From Enterobacter pseudoroggenkampii (lineage in GTDB: Bacteria; Pseudomonadota; Gammaproteobacteria; Enterobacterales; Enterobacteriaceae), in contig NZ_JAPMLV010000001.1 in NCBI RefSeq assembly GCF_026420145.1, positions 1,736,001 through 1,800,000 of the forward strand: DNA of 64,000 nt, written 5' to 3'. The notes below the pieces were generated by a model. The model worked only from the letters and a program-made list of their open reading frames with translations. It searched no databases and had not been told where the DNA came from. Numbering within the stretch: the stretch's first letter is position 1; each line of letters begins with the position of its first letter. Shown piece after piece: positions 17,992 through 27,686 of this stretch. The translations under genes were made by a program, and so were the position numbers.

Positions 17992-18906
17992 TCAGAACGC
18001 GTAGTTTACGCCAACCCCCGCATAGTGGAAGCGGTCGTTTTCACCCTCGTCATGATTTTCCCACTCATAGGCGTATTCCAGCGTCATGGATAAACCGTTG
18101 TTGAAGTCATAGGCGTACTGCATACCCAGTCGGTTGAAATTATGCCCTTCACGCTCAGGATCGTCCTGCCAGTCCCAGTTCGTCCAGCGATCAAGTCCCA
18201 GTCGAGTGTAAGGCGTTAGGGTCGTCTGGCCCAATGAAATAGGCAGATAGGCGCGAATTTCCTGGGTGGAGAATTCACCGTTATTACGGGTACTGTCCAT
18301 ATTGAAGCCGCGCTCTAAATAGTAATTCACTTTAGCCGCAAAGGTTTCGTTAATGGTCCATGTAAAGCCCGTTTCGGTTTCGACGCGGCTGTCAGCATAG
18401 CCGGTTTTTTCCAGATCGTTGGCAAACTGATACATGGCAAACCAGCCGCTAAACCGCCAGTCATCGGTTAATTTAATGTCCCAGTCAGGCTGAATTTTGT
18501 AGCGCTGCATATTCGCGCTACCGTCTTTGGCACCGTGTTCATCTTTAAAATGATAACTATAATTTCGGAAACCACCGGTCAGACCGAAAGTAAAATCATC
18601 GGTTCCGATAAAGCGATAGCGTAATTCAAATTCAGGACGGTCAAAATAGGTTCCACGGGTCATACTGCTGTAATCAACCGGCCCCTCCTGATACATCGCC
18701 AGAGAAATAGTCCACGCATCCCAGGTTGCATTAAACCACACGGAGGGTTCATATAATCCATCTTTATCGTCGGCCTGACCTTCAACGTTTTCTATTTCAT
18801 ACATCGCGCCAATATTAAATTCCCACTGTTTAGCTGTTTCTGATGCTTGTGCGCAGCTAACCCCTGCGCACAGAACGAGCGCAGCACTTCTTAGTAGAGT
18901 ACCCAT
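17992..18906 (-). CDS. ompG: Monomeric outer-membrane porin OmpG
   Basis: A 304-residue protein with a signal peptide ending AQASE and a beta-barrel body matching E. coli OmpG (WEFNIGAMYEIENVEG, YQEGPVDYS, YYLERGFNMDSTRNNGEFS, C-terminal GVGVNYAF with terminal Phe). OmpG forms a wide 14-strand monomeric channel for sugars. AGGGA precedes ATG 18906. Only 27 nt separate the start from the T-run of the upstream terminator, so no independent promoter fits there. Expression probably depends on read-through from the ycj operon, which it would serve as an outer-membrane entry port. Confidence 0.95.
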   Translation of the reverse strand: MGTLLRSAALVLCAGVSCAQASETAKQWEFNIGAMYEIENVEGQADDKDGLYEPSVWFNATWDAWTISLAMYQEGPVDYSSMTRGTYFDRPEFELRYRFIGTDDFTFGLTGGFRNYSYHFKDEHGAKDGSANMQRYKIQPDWDIKLTDDWRFSGWFAMYQFANDLEKTGYADSRVETETGFTWTINETFAAKVNYYLERGFNMDSTRNNGEFSTQEIRAYLPISLGQTTLTPYTRLGLDRWTNWDWQDDPEREGHNFNRLGMQYAYDFNNGLSMTLEYAYEWENHDEGENDRFHYAGVGVNYAF

Positions 18907-18932
18907 TAAATATTCCCTTTATAATTTACAAA

Positions 18933-18960
18933 CAAAAAAACCGGAAATTTGCATTTCCGG
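18933..18960 (-). terminator. Terminator/attenuator between ycjV and ompG
   Basis: On the minus strand CCGGAAAT and ATTTCCGG form a strong stem, followed by seven T residues (plus-strand A-run 18934-18940). It sits right after ycjV and just before the ompG start, so it should lower ompG transcription relative to the operon. Confidence 0.8.
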
Positions 18961-18972
18961 CAAACACCTTTC

Positions 18973-20055
18973 TTATCTAATAGCCGCTTCGGTTTCAGCG
19001 TCGAAGAAATGGCACTTACTCATATCGAACTGGATGTCGATATTATCCCCAGCGGCATAGTCATTCGCGGCGCCTGCGCGAACCACCAGTTCATGGCCGC
19101 CAACGGTGGCATAGAGCATGAACTCCGCGCCGGTCAGTTCGGCGACGCTGACTTTCGCCGCGATGTTTTCACCGCAGCTCTGCAGAGTGAGAATATCTTC
19201 CGGGCGGATGCCAAAGACCACGGCTTTACGCTGATACCCTGCGGCATTCAGTGAAGCGAGCGTGTCTTCCGGGATCGCCAGACGCAGCGTTTCCGTGACG
19301 AAATAGCGGTCATCGATAGCGCCGCGAATGAAGTTCATGGCTGGGGAGCCAATAAACCCTGCGACAAACATGTTCGCCGGTTCGTTGTACACCTGCTTCG
19401 GGGCACCGACCTGCTGAATAATGCCGTCTTTTAAGATCACGATGCGGGTTGCCATCGTCATGGCTTCCGTCTGATCGTGGGTCACATAAATCATGGTGGT
19501 ATTAAGCTTCTGGTGCAGCTTGCTGATTTCAGCCCGCATCTGCACGCGAAGCTTGGCATCGAGGTTGGAGAGCGGTTCATCCATCAGGAACACGCCCGCT
19601 TCGCGCACGATCGCCCTGCCCAACGCCACGCGCTGACGCTGTCCGCCGGACAGCGCGCCGGGTTTACGCTTGAGGTACTCGCGCAAGCCGAGGATCTGTG
19701 CCGCCCAGTGAACGCGCTCTTCGATAACCGCCGGGGCGATTTTCTGCATCTTCAGGCCAAACGCCATGTTGTCGTAGACCGTCATATGCGGGTAAAGCGC
19801 ATAGTTCTGGAACACCATCGCGATATCGCGAGACTTGGCGGGCACGTCGTTCATGCAAACGCCGTCAATGACCAGTTCACCCGCGCTGATCTCCTCCAGA
19901 CCGGCAATCATACGCAGCGTCGTGGATTTACCGCAGCCCGAAGGCCCGACGAAGACGATGAACTCCTTGTCTTCGATTTCGAGATTGAAATCCTTAACCA
20001 CGTGGACCTGGTTATCATAAATTTTCTGAATGTGTTTCAGAGACAGTTGAGCCAT
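18973..20055 (-). CDS. ycjV: ABC sugar transporter ATPase YcjV (intact)
   Basis: A 360-residue MalK/MsmX-type ATPase with Walker A GPSGCGKSTT, signature LSGGQRQRVALGRAI, Walker B VFLMDEPLSNLDAKLR, switch His in YVTHDQTEA, and a C-terminal regulatory OB domain beginning about residue 240 (FGIRPED). It should power the YcjNOP importer. E. coli K-12 carries a truncated ycjV, whereas this copy is full length. GGAATT precedes the ATG. It is the last gene of the operon before a strong terminator. Confidence 0.95.
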   Translation of the reverse strand: MAQLSLKHIQKIYDNQVHVVKDFNLEIEDKEFIVFVGPSGCGKSTTLRMIAGLEEISAGELVIDGVCMNDVPAKSRDIAMVFQNYALYPHMTVYDNMAFGLKMQKIAPAVIEERVHWAAQILGLREYLKRKPGALSGGQRQRVALGRAIVREAGVFLMDEPLSNLDAKLRVQMRAEISKLHQKLNTTMIYVTHDQTEAMTMATRIVILKDGIIQQVGAPKQVYNEPANMFVAGFIGSPAMNFIRGAIDDRYFVTETLRLAIPEDTLASLNAAGYQRKAVVFGIRPEDILTLQSCGENIAAKVSVAELTGAEFMLYATVGGHELVVRAGAANDYAAGDNIDIQFDMSKCHFFDAETEAAIR

Positions 20056-20068
20056 TGTTAATTCCTTA

Positions 20069-20734
20069 TCAATACGTCCGGGATGCCCAAAACTCGGTCA
20101 GACATTTCCAGGTCAGTTCCCGCGTTGAATCAAGTTGTAATCCCGCATGGTTCAGGCCAGATCCAATCCCAACCGATAGCATTCCCGCCGCGTTGATCGC
20201 CTCAACGCCTGCAGGTGCATCTTCGATACCCATCGCCTCTTCAGGACGCACATTCAGGCCAGCACAGGCGGCGAGGAAGATCTCCGGGTCAGGCTTCGAA
20301 CAGATAATGAGGGAAGCATCGGCGCAAAAATCAAAAGCGTGCTGAATGCCCAGGGCGCGCAAGATGCCAGGGGCATTCAGGGAAACGGAGGCGAGCCCAA
20401 TTTTGACGTTCGCCGTACGGATATCCGCCAGCACGTCGCGAATACCGGGAAGCAGTGAATCTTCCGTCAGTGACGCCAGAGACTGGACATAGAACGCGTT
20501 TTTCTTCGTCGCCAGCGCCAGGCACTGCTCATCGCTAAACGTTCCCTCTTTCCCGCCATGCTTCAGGATGCGCTGAAGGGAATCCATGCGGCTAATGCCC
20601 TTCAGCTGTTCGTTAAACACTTCATCGATGGTGATGCCGATTTCCTCCGCCACTGCATGCCAGGCCAAAAAATGGAGGTGTGCGGTATCGGTGATCACAC
20701 CGTCCAGATCGAATACAACAGCCTTAAGCGTCAT
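20069..20734 (-). CDS. pgmB: Beta-phosphoglucomutase
   Basis: A 221-residue HAD-superfamily enzyme (YcjU) that interconverts beta-glucose-1-phosphate and glucose-6-phosphate. The catalytic loop [16 protein letters not shown] carries the nucleophile and acid/base Asp residues; [12 protein letters not shown] is the metal-binding motif. ATG 20734 has GGAGG 6 nt upstream. Its start overlaps the ycjT stop by 11 nt. It takes the beta-glucose-1-phosphate made by the YcjT phosphorylase. The 14-bp operator candidate lies 13-26 nt upstream, inside the end of ycjT. Confidence 0.94.
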   Translation of the reverse strand: MTLKAVVFDLDGVITDTAHLHFLAWHAVAEEIGITIDEVFNEQLKGISRMDSLQRILKHGGKEGTFSDEQCLALATKKNAFYVQSLASLTEDSLLPGIRDVLADIRTANVKIGLASVSLNAPGILRALGIQHAFDFCADASLIICSKPDPEIFLAACAGLNVRPEEAMGIEDAPAGVEAINAAGMLSVGIGSGLNHAGLQLDSTRELTWKCLTEFWASRTY

Positions 20735-23003
20735 GGTGCACCTCCGTGGTAGCGGTCCCATTCACAGATGTAAGAAAGTCCTTACAGGCACAAACTTTAT
20801 GCCCCGATACGTGTAGCGTTTTGCCCCACAGCGTCAGCGTGACAGGTGCCGAAGCTTCAATGGTTAAAACCTCGTTTTCGTACGTAAAGCGCAGCGTTGC
20901 GTTCCGCCAGCGCAGGGGGAAAGCAAGTCTTCGCCAGTGGGCCGGCAACCTGGGCGCAAGGTGCAGTTCCCCTTCCACTATCTGCATACCGGCAAAGCCC
21001 TGAATGACGCCGGACCAGATAGCGCCGGTCGCAGCAGCGTGAATCCCGTCATCGCAGCTGTGCGGGTCGTCCCCAAGGTCAATGGCGACGCCATCACGCC
21101 AGAAGGCGTAGGCACCTTCGGTGTCACCGCAGCGGGCGGTAACAATGCCGTGAATGGCCTTGCTCAGCGAAGAGTCATGGATTGTGCGGGGCTCGTAAAA
21201 CGCCAGATTGGCGGCACACTGCTGCGGGGTAAACCACTCCGGCAACAGGTAGGTAAGCATCACCACATCGGCCTGCTTAAGGATCTGCATTTCGTTGACT
21301 TCCGCGCGGGAATAATCGAGCAGAATGGTCTGCTTACCCGCTTTGGCTTTGTAGCGGCTCAGATCGATGGCAGGTTTTGCCATGAAGGTATCATCCTGGG
21401 GGATCACACCGTCCGCGTCAGCCTCTGGTAGCCATAAGCGCGCCAGGAACCGTGAAGCATTCTGCGTAAAACCTTCATCCTCGCGCCCAAACATCGCCAT
21501 AAAATGGCGTGCGCAGGCAACGTTATGCCAGGCCAGATAGTTGGTATAAGCGTTGTTGTTCACATGCTCGGTGTATTCGTCCGGTCCGATGACGTCATGG
21601 ATTTCGAGACGACCATTGATTTCCGTTGCGCGGCCCATCCAGAACGCAGCGGTTTCCATCAGCAGCGTCAGACCTTCATTCCGCATAAAGGCATCATCGT
21701 GTGTCGCCTGCCAGTAAGCGACGACGGCCCAGGCAATGTCCGCCACGATGTGGTGTTCCGCCAGCGCAGAGGCCACCTTCTGGCGCGTGCCGGTTCGGAT
21801 GTTGATCGCCGCGAACTCCGGCGTCTCCTCTTTGCCGCTCGCGGCGCTCTCCCATGGGAATAACGCACCGGGCCAGCCGTTGCGACGGGCTTTTTCCCGT
21901 GCGCCTGAGAGATTAAGCCAGCGATAGCGCAGCAGGCTGCGGGCGGTTCGGGGACGCGTGAAGAGATGGAAAGGCAGCAGGAAAATTTCGGTATCCCAGA
22001 AGACGTGGCCTTTATACCCCTCGCCCGTCAGCCCCTTGGCGGCGATACTGCTCCGCTCATCATGAGCAGGTGTCATGGTGGTCAAATGCCAGACGGCGTA
22101 ATCCAGCGCCATCTGATCCTGATACTCCCTAGAGTCCACTTCCACCCGAGCGTCACGCCAGACCTCTTCCCAGGCATACGATGAGCTCTCAAGCAACGCG
22201 TCGTAGCCTCTTGCCGCACAGACCTTAAGATCGGCCAGCGCGTTGCGAGCGAAAGAGGCCTGCGACAGTGCTTTATCACTGCGATGCGTCACCCAGACGA
22301 TCTTTTCTAACGTGACAGTGTCACCCTTCGCAATCGTCAGCGAATGATGAACGCTGAGACGACGATTTTTGGCGGTGAAGCAGCTGTCGCTCTTCGCAGA
22401 GAGCTGACAAAATGCCGAAACAACAACTTCTGACGCACGGTCCTGCGTTTCATACACGCCCTGCATGTATTGCTGGTCAAACACTCTGACCGACATTTCA
22501 TCCAGATGCTGTCTGCCGCTGTTCGTTTGCGTTGCATCAATGCCGGTTTTCAGCACGGCCTGCGTGACATCATCAAGCGGTGTGATCGAAAGCTGCATGG
22601 CCACAAGCGGCAGCTGATCCAGAGAGACAAAACGACGGCTTTCCAGGCGATAGCGCTTTCCGTTGGGGGAGCGCCAGACGACGCGGCGATGAAGTTCGCC
22701 GTTGGCAAACGCCAGCTCGCGCTGCCACTCGAGAATTTCGCCTGACAGGAGCGTGAAATTGACGCCATCCAGCTCAACATCAATACCGGTGATATCCGGC
22801 AGATTGATCAGCTCAGTGGTCTCGTTACGACCCGCCTGATGATAGAGACCCGCAAGATACATGCCTCGGGTTTGCTGGGTGTAATCTTCTTCATGCGCAG
22901 CGCGGATCCCCATGTAGCCATTACCGCAGGCCATGATAGAGGCGTATTTATTCAGACTGTGTGGACAAAAGCCCGGGTCGGTTAATACAGACACGTTTAG
23001 CAT
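20724..23003 (-). CDS. ycjT: Kojibiose phosphorylase (GH65)
   Basis: A 759-residue GH65 inverting phosphorylase. The catalytic acid lies in [19 protein letters not shown], and the phosphate-binding region is [20 protein letters not shown]. coli YcjT phosphorolyses kojibiose to glucose and beta-glucose-1-phosphate, and this protein aligns throughout. There is no signal peptide, so it is cytosolic. Its start overlaps the ycjS stop by 7 nt. Its last codons encode [11 protein letters not shown] and contain the operator candidate. Confidence 0.94.
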   Translation of the reverse strand: MLNVSVLTDPGFCPHSLNKYASIMACGNGYMGIRAAHEEDYTQQTRGMYLAGLYHQAGRNETTELINLPDITGIDVELDGVNFTLLSGEILEWQRELAFANGELHRRVVWRSPNGKRYRLESRRFVSLDQLPLVAMQLSITPLDDVTQAVLKTGIDATQTNSGRQHLDEMSVRVFDQQYMQGVYETQDRASEVVVSAFCQLSAKSDSCFTAKNRRLSVHHSLTIAKGDTVTLEKIVWVTHRSDKALSQASFARNALADLKVCAARGYDALLESSSYAWEEVWRDARVEVDSREYQDQMALDYAVWHLTTMTPAHDERSSIAAKGLTGEGYKGHVFWDTEIFLLPFHLFTRPRTARSLLRYRWLNLSGAREKARRNGWPGALFPWESAASGKEETPEFAAINIRTGTRQKVASALAEHHIVADIAWAVVAYWQATHDDAFMRNEGLTLLMETAAFWMGRATEINGRLEIHDVIGPDEYTEHVNNNAYTNYLAWHNVACARHFMAMFGREDEGFTQNASRFLARLWLPEADADGVIPQDDTFMAKPAIDLSRYKAKAGKQTILLDYSRAEVNEMQILKQADVVMLTYLLPEWFTPQQCAANLAFYEPRTIHDSSLSKAIHGIVTARCGDTEGAYAFWRDGVAIDLGDDPHSCDDGIHAAATGAIWSGVIQGFAGMQIVEGELHLAPRLPAHWRRLAFPLRWRNATLRFTYENEVLTIEASAPVTLTLWGKTLHVSGHKVCACKDFLTSVNGTATTEVHHDA
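20747..20760. promoter_or_regulatory. Repeated 14-bp dyad, candidate YcjW operator (copy 1)
   Basis: TGGTAGCGGTCCCA, identical to the copy at 30691-30704. Five of seven symmetric base pairs match around a central CG, as in LacI-family operators. It lies inside the last codons of ycjT, just upstream of the pgmB SD. Confidence 0.55.
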
Positions 23004-24052
23004 AAGGTCACGCTTTCCCCTGTTTCTGCTGATTCATACAGCGCGGCGACAAGCTGCTGAATAACCAGCCCCTGCTCCGCATCAGCTATCGTGACGGGCT
23101 CTCCCAGCACATGCCGTACGAAGGCATCCATACTGCGCATATGACGCTGGTCGTCAGCTTCTTCACGCTGCGTAAGGGTGACTAAAACACCGCCTTCATC
23201 GTTGTAGATGTGCGCTGGGAACAGCGTAGCGCCCGCCTTTTCTCCGCAGAATGCGACGTTCATGATCGATTGCTCCCGGATATTGAGTGCAAACGATGTG
23301 TCCAGACGCAGAATGCCGCCGTTGCAGAATTCAATGGTGCCAAAGAGGGCGTCCTCAACGGTAAACTGCGTGGGATCCCACTCGCCAAACTGGCCGCTGC
23401 TTTTACGGTTTCCCAGCTTCTGGAAGCCGTGTGCCGTCACCTTTTTTACCGCCGGGAACCCCAACACGTACATTGCGGCATCGAGCATATGGATACCGAT
23501 ATCAATCAGAGGCCCACCGCCCTGTAGCGCTTTGTTGGTAAAGACGCCCCAGCCTGGAACCCCGCAGCGGCGTAGCGCCTGGGCCGTGGTGTAATAAACT
23601 TCTCCCAGCGCCCCCTTCATCACAGCCTCACGCAGCAGCTGCGTATCGAGAGCAAAACGATGGTGAAAATCATACGCCAGCACTTTCCCCGCCTTGCGCG
23701 CGGTCATGCGCATCCTATCGGCCTCCTGCGGCGTCATAGCCGGCGGTTTTTCACACATTACGTGGCAGCCCGCTTCCAGCGCGGCCATGACGTGCTCGAA
23801 ATGGAACCGGTTAGGCGAACAGACGCTCACCGCATCCGGCTTAACCGCCTCGAGCATCTCTCGCGCATCCTGCCATACCGAGGGAATACCATGACGCTCC
23901 GCAAACGCCCGAGCCTGTTCAGGATGGCTGTCCATGACAGCCACCATCTGAACATCACTGCGCGTGGCGTAATACGAGGCATGCACTTTGTCCGCGACCT
24001 GCCCGGCGCCAATAATGGCGACGCGCAGAGGCAAAGGTGAAGAAGCACTCAT
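22997..24052 (-). CDS. ycjS: Gfo/Idh/MocA-family D-glucoside 3-dehydrogenase
   Basis: A 351-residue NAD-dependent oxidoreductase with an N-terminal Rossmann motif AIIGAGQVAD, the family motif MCEKPPAMTP (catalytic Lys) and HHRFALDTQ. E. coli YcjS oxidises C3 of D-glucosides. The chosen ATG 24052 gives exactly the E. coli length; ATG 24064 is an alternative but has its SD directly adjacent. It lies 14 bp after ycjR in the operon. It acts with YcjR and YcjQ to interconvert glucosides and gulosides. Confidence 0.92.
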   Translation of the reverse strand: MSASSPLPLRVAIIGAGQVADKVHASYYATRSDVQMVAVMDSHPEQARAFAERHGIPSVWQDAREMLEAVKPDAVSVCSPNRFHFEHVMAALEAGCHVMCEKPPAMTPQEADRMRMTARKAGKVLAYDFHHRFALDTQLLREAVMKGALGEVYYTTAQALRRCGVPGWGVFTNKALQGGGPLIDIGIHMLDAAMYVLGFPAVKKVTAHGFQKLGNRKSSGQFGEWDPTQFTVEDALFGTIEFCNGGILRLDTSFALNIREQSIMNVAFCGEKAGATLFPAHIYNDEGGVLVTLTQREEADDQRHMRSMDAFVRHVLGEPVTIADAEQGLVIQQLVAALYESAETGESVTLC

Positions 24053-24066
24053 CACGCTCGTCATCC

Positions 24067-24855
24067 TTAGCATTCACGCAAATAAGTGAGGGAGTCCTGA
24101 TAAGCCTGCGCCGGATCCTCGGCGCGGACACGGCACTCATACACCACGTAACCCTGGTAATTATCCGCACGCAGCTGATCGAACAGGCTGGCAAAATCGA
24201 GGCTACCGCTGCCCGGCTGATAGCGGTGGTTATCTGCGATGTGCACATGGCCCAGCAGATTGCGGTGCTGATGCAGCGCATCCGTCAGCGAGTCTTCTTC
24301 GATGTTCATATGATAGAAATCGCCGATGATCTGCACGTGCTTCAGGCCGTTCTCTTCGATATAGCGACGCGCGTCAGCAAGGGTGTTGATCATATGATCC
24401 TGATAGCGGTTCAGCGGCTCCAGGTAGATGGTCGTCCCGGTACGCGCCGCGACCTCATCCAGCCAGCGCAGGGAGGCGCTTACCGTGTTGCGGTCTCCTT
24501 CCAGGCTGCGTGGGGAGGTCATTGGCGGGAGGCGGAAGGTAAACATTCCCCAGGCAGCAGGCACGATAATGCCCTTGCCGCCCACCTCAGCCAGCGCTTC
24601 CAGAATGCGTTCAATCTGCTTTAACCCGTTCAGACGACGTTCTTCGATGAAGTCGCCAATCCAGCCATCGTATCCACCGCAGGCCGTCGTCACCGGCAGA
24701 CCGGTGGCTTTGATGGCCGCTTTTACCTCGGCGAGGTTTTCTACCAGCAGTCGGCCATCAATTTCATAGCCATCAAAACCCATCGCTTTGATGTACTCGA
24801 ATTTTTCCATGATATCGGTCGGGAAAAAGGCCTGGTTTTGCGTTGCGATTTTCAT
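24067..24855 (-). CDS. ycjR: 3-dehydro-glucoside/guloside 4-epimerase (xylose-isomerase-like TIM barrel)
   Basis: A 262-residue TIM-barrel protein of the sugar-phosphate isomerase/epimerase family. Metal and substrate residues are seen in YLEPLNRYQDH, IGDFYHMNIEE, GHVHIADNHR and YVVYECRV. E. coli YcjR epimerises C4 of 3-keto-glucosides, linking the products of YcjS and YcjQ. AAGGAGAG precedes the ATG. It sits between ycjQ and ycjS with short gaps. Confidence 0.92.
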   Translation of the reverse strand: MKIATQNQAFFPTDIMEKFEYIKAMGFDGYEIDGRLLVENLAEVKAAIKATGLPVTTACGGYDGWIGDFIEERRLNGLKQIERILEALAEVGGKGIIVPAAWGMFTFRLPPMTSPRSLEGDRNTVSASLRWLDEVAARTGTTIYLEPLNRYQDHMINTLADARRYIEENGLKHVQIIGDFYHMNIEEDSLTDALHQHRNLLGHVHIADNHRYQPGSGSLDFASLFDQLRADNYQGYVVYECRVRAEDPAQAYQDSLTYLREC

Positions 24856-24872
24856 GATGTGCTCTCCTTAGC

Positions 24873-25925
24873 TTAAAAAGTGACGCCCATTTTGATACTG
24901 AGTTCCGGGTGCTGATCGACATACGTCATGTAGCTTTCCGGGCTGGTGGTGAAGGTCACGACCGGGTCAATCAGATCCTCACAATTCAGATAGCCGTTCA
25001 TCAGCAGTTCCCAGCAAGTCTCTTCAATACGTTTGCGGCTCCAGCGCGGGTAGTCCGGGTTGGGTTCGCTGCAGGCGCGGGAGAAGACAATCTTCGCGTT
25101 GTTGAAATGCGCTTCGCGGCCGAGGTTAAAGCCTTCCGCGAACGGTTTTGCGAAGGCTACGTAGGAGATGGTGCCGCCATAGGCAAGTCCGCGCAGCGCG
25201 GACTGCAGTGCATCTGCATAGCCGCTGGTTTCGATGATCACGTCCGCGCCCTGCTTCCCGGTCAGCTTTTTGATTTCCAGACCGACATCCGTGCCGATTG
25301 GGTTCAGACAGTGGTCTGCCCCATGACGACGGGCGATCTCGCAGCGGTGTTCGATTGGGTCGACACCGATCACAACGGACGCCCCGGCTTTTTTGGCCAG
25401 CTGGACAGCAATCTGCCCAATCGCCCCCAGCCCCACCACGACTACAAAATCGCCGACCCGCACGTTGGCATCACGCACGCCGCTCATGGCGAACTGCGCT
25501 GGATCGTAGCAAACGGCGTTTTTCCAGGAGGCACCCTGCGGCATTTTGCGCAGCTTGTAGTTATTTACCGCGTTAACGATCACCGTTTCCTGCAGCGGTG
25601 CGTAGCAGCAGACGCTGTCGCCGATCTGATATTCAGTGACGTCATCACCGCATTCGATAATGTCGCCAACAATCATGTTGCCCAGCTGGAACTTACCGAA
25701 TTCGATCCCGCGGGCAGAACCCTCGTCACGCGGGGTAAACATCTGCCACTCCGCGTTGAACTCTTCATCGATAAACGGACTGGCGGCGCGGAAATCCACC
25801 ACTTCGGTACCGTGTTTCGGCGCGCCAAAGCGAGCGCGAATTTTCACTTCATGAACCGCAACCGGACGATCTTCATATTCCACCAGCGCCGCCACACGAG
25901 GCGCTGTCGCAACTAATTTTTTCAT
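24873..25925 (-). CDS. ycjQ: Zinc-type D-guloside dehydrogenase
   Basis: A 350-residue medium-chain dehydrogenase. The cofactor motif VVVVGLGAIGQIAVQLAKKAGA is clear, with an upstream GAPKHGTEV region and a C-terminal substrate domain. E. coli YcjQ oxidises C3 of D-gulosides. AAGGAGT precedes ATG 25925. Part of the ycj operon, 28 bp after ycjP. Confidence 0.92.
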   Translation of the reverse strand: MKKLVATAPRVAALVEYEDRPVAVHEVKIRARFGAPKHGTEVVDFRAASPFIDEEFNAEWQMFTPRDEGSARGIEFGKFQLGNMIVGDIIECGDDVTEYQIGDSVCCYAPLQETVIVNAVNNYKLRKMPQGASWKNAVCYDPAQFAMSGVRDANVRVGDFVVVVGLGAIGQIAVQLAKKAGASVVIGVDPIEHRCEIARRHGADHCLNPIGTDVGLEIKKLTGKQGADVIIETSGYADALQSALRGLAYGGTISYVAFAKPFAEGFNLGREAHFNNAKIVFSRACSEPNPDYPRWSRKRIEETCWELLMNGYLNCEDLIDPVVTFTTSPESYMTYVDQHPELSIKMGVTF

Positions 25926-25953
25926 GACTGACTCCTTGTTAAAATTGGCCGCC

Positions 25954-26796
25954 TCAGCCCTTCACGCCACCGGCGGTCAAACCACTTTTAATAAAACGTT
26001 CAGACAGGGCGTACATGATGACCACCGGAAGCGCCGTCACCAGCGATGCCGCCATCATGCGACCCCAGATATAATCTGGCGTGCTAAAGAGCGTGTTCAG
26101 CCCGACCGGCAAGGTGAAATTGCTGGCGCTGGACAGGAAAATGGACGCAAACAGGTAGTCGTTCCACGCCACCATGAAGCAGTAGACAAACACCGACACG
26201 AGCCCGGAAATCGCCAGCGGCACGGTGATGCGGAAGATGATTTGCAGGCGGTTCAGGCCGTCCATCATCGCGGCTTCTTCGATTTCGTCCGGGATGGTGT
26301 CGAAATAGCTGCGCAGCATGAACACCGCGGTCGGTAACGTTTGGGTCACCATGGTGATAATCAGCGCCAGCTCGGTGTCGTAGATCCCAAGGGCAGTGAT
26401 GATTTTGAACAACGGCACCACCAGCAATATCCCGGAGAACATGTAGACGGTGTAAAAACTCGCATTGATCGTCGTGCGGCCCTTAAAACGCAGTTTTGAC
26501 AAGGCGTAGGCCCCCAGCGTGCCGAGAAACACGGCAATCACCGAGGAAGTCAACGACACCACCATGCTGTTTTTGAAGTAGTCCACAAACGGGAAAATCA
26601 GCGGGTTAAAGATGTCGACGTAATGCTGCAGCGTCCACGCCTGCGGCAATATGGTCGGGTTAAGCGATATTGCCTCTTTCGCACTCTTAAATGACGTCAT
26701 TAGCATCACGAAGAACGGGAACAGCGTGATGACCAGAAACACCGCCAGCCCCAGATAAAAACCAATGCGGCTCAGTACGCGTTTATTTGTTGCCAT
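25954..26796 (-). CDS. ycjP: ABC sugar permease YcjP
   Basis: A 280-residue inner-membrane permease of the MalG type with about six hydrophobic helices. The ATPase-contact EAA loop reads EIEEAAMMDGLNRLQIIFRI. It pairs with YcjO to form the pore of the YcjNOP-V importer. Its start lies 14 nt inside the ycjO end, suggesting coupling; no strong SD is visible. Confidence 0.93.
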   Translation of the reverse strand: MATNKRVLSRIGFYLGLAVFLVITLFPFFVMLMTSFKSAKEAISLNPTILPQAWTLQHYVDIFNPLIFPFVDYFKNSMVVSLTSSVIAVFLGTLGAYALSKLRFKGRTTINASFYTVYMFSGILLVVPLFKIITALGIYDTELALIITMVTQTLPTAVFMLRSYFDTIPDEIEEAAMMDGLNRLQIIFRITVPLAISGLVSVFVYCFMVAWNDYLFASIFLSSASNFTLPVGLNTLFSTPDYIWGRMMAASLVTALPVVIMYALSERFIKSGLTAGGVKG

Positions 26797-27664
26797 TGAG
26801 GTTTACCCTTTTTCTGGTCAGCAGAATCACCGCGAAGATGATCACGAACAGCACGACGGAGATCGCCGCTGCTTTACCCAAATCATTGAATGCGAATGCC
26901 GTTTTGTAGAGGTATACGCCCAAAATATCGACCTTGGTCGTCAACAGGTAGACATCCGCAAACATGTAGAACATCCAGATAGTGCGCAGCGTCACCACCG
27001 TTGCCAGCACCGGCATAATCGCGGGTAGCGTAACGATTCGAAAACGCTGCCAGGCATTCGCGCCGTCCATTTCCGCCGCTTCATACAGCGACTTATCAAT
27101 GGTCTGCAAAATCGCCAGGAACGAAATGAACGCGTACGGGAAGTAACGCCAGATGGCGAACAGCACCACCAGTACAAAACTGCTGCCAGGATTGTCGAAC
27201 CACAGCGGCGCCTGGTCATACAGATGCAGCAGGTCAACGCCCAGATAGTTCACAATGCCGTAGCCGTTGTTGAACATGTATTTCCATGCAAACACCAGCG
27301 AAATGGACGGCGTAACGTAGGACAGAATTACCAGTGAACGCGCCGTTTTCCGCATACGGAATTCACGGTTAAAGAAGATCGCAACAGCCAGCCCCAGCCC
27401 CGTGCTGCCAATCACCACCAGCGCGGTGTACCAGAAGGTCATCCACAGCGAGTGCCAGAAAGCAGCATCCCCGAGAATGCGGATGTAGTTATCGAGCCCG
27501 ACGAACACCGCATCTATACGCGGGTTCAGTGGCAGACGTAAGAAACTGATTTCAATATTGGAAATCATTGGCCAGGCCACTAGGCCCCCCAGCAAAATCA
27601 GGCTGGGGGCCAACAGCAGCATGGCGAAAGGCATATCTGAACGACCAGAAAACAACGTCTTCAT
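26783..27664 (-). CDS. ycjO: ABC sugar permease YcjO
   Basis: A 293-residue MalF-type permease with six predicted helices and an EAA loop YEAAEMDGANAWQRFRIV. It partners YcjP. GAAGGAAATT precedes the ATG. The gene order binding protein, permease, permease is that of E. coli. Confidence 0.93.
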   Translation of the reverse strand: MKTLFSGRSDMPFAMLLLAPSLILLGGLVAWPMISNIEISFLRLPLNPRIDAVFVGLDNYIRILGDAAFWHSLWMTFWYTALVVIGSTGLGLAVAIFFNREFRMRKTARSLVILSYVTPSISLVFAWKYMFNNGYGIVNYLGVDLLHLYDQAPLWFDNPGSSFVLVVLFAIWRYFPYAFISFLAILQTIDKSLYEAAEMDGANAWQRFRIVTLPAIMPVLATVVTLRTIWMFYMFADVYLLTTKVDILGVYLYKTAFAFNDLGKAAAISVVLFVIIFAVILLTRKRVNLNGNK

Positions 27665-27686
27665 AATTTCCTTCCGCAGAGCGCTC

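Noticed and set aside
24909..25916. Plus-strand frame of 335 codons opposite ycjQ
   Set aside because: Antisense to a conserved dehydrogenase; a high-GC third-position shadow with no domain or ribosome-binding site.
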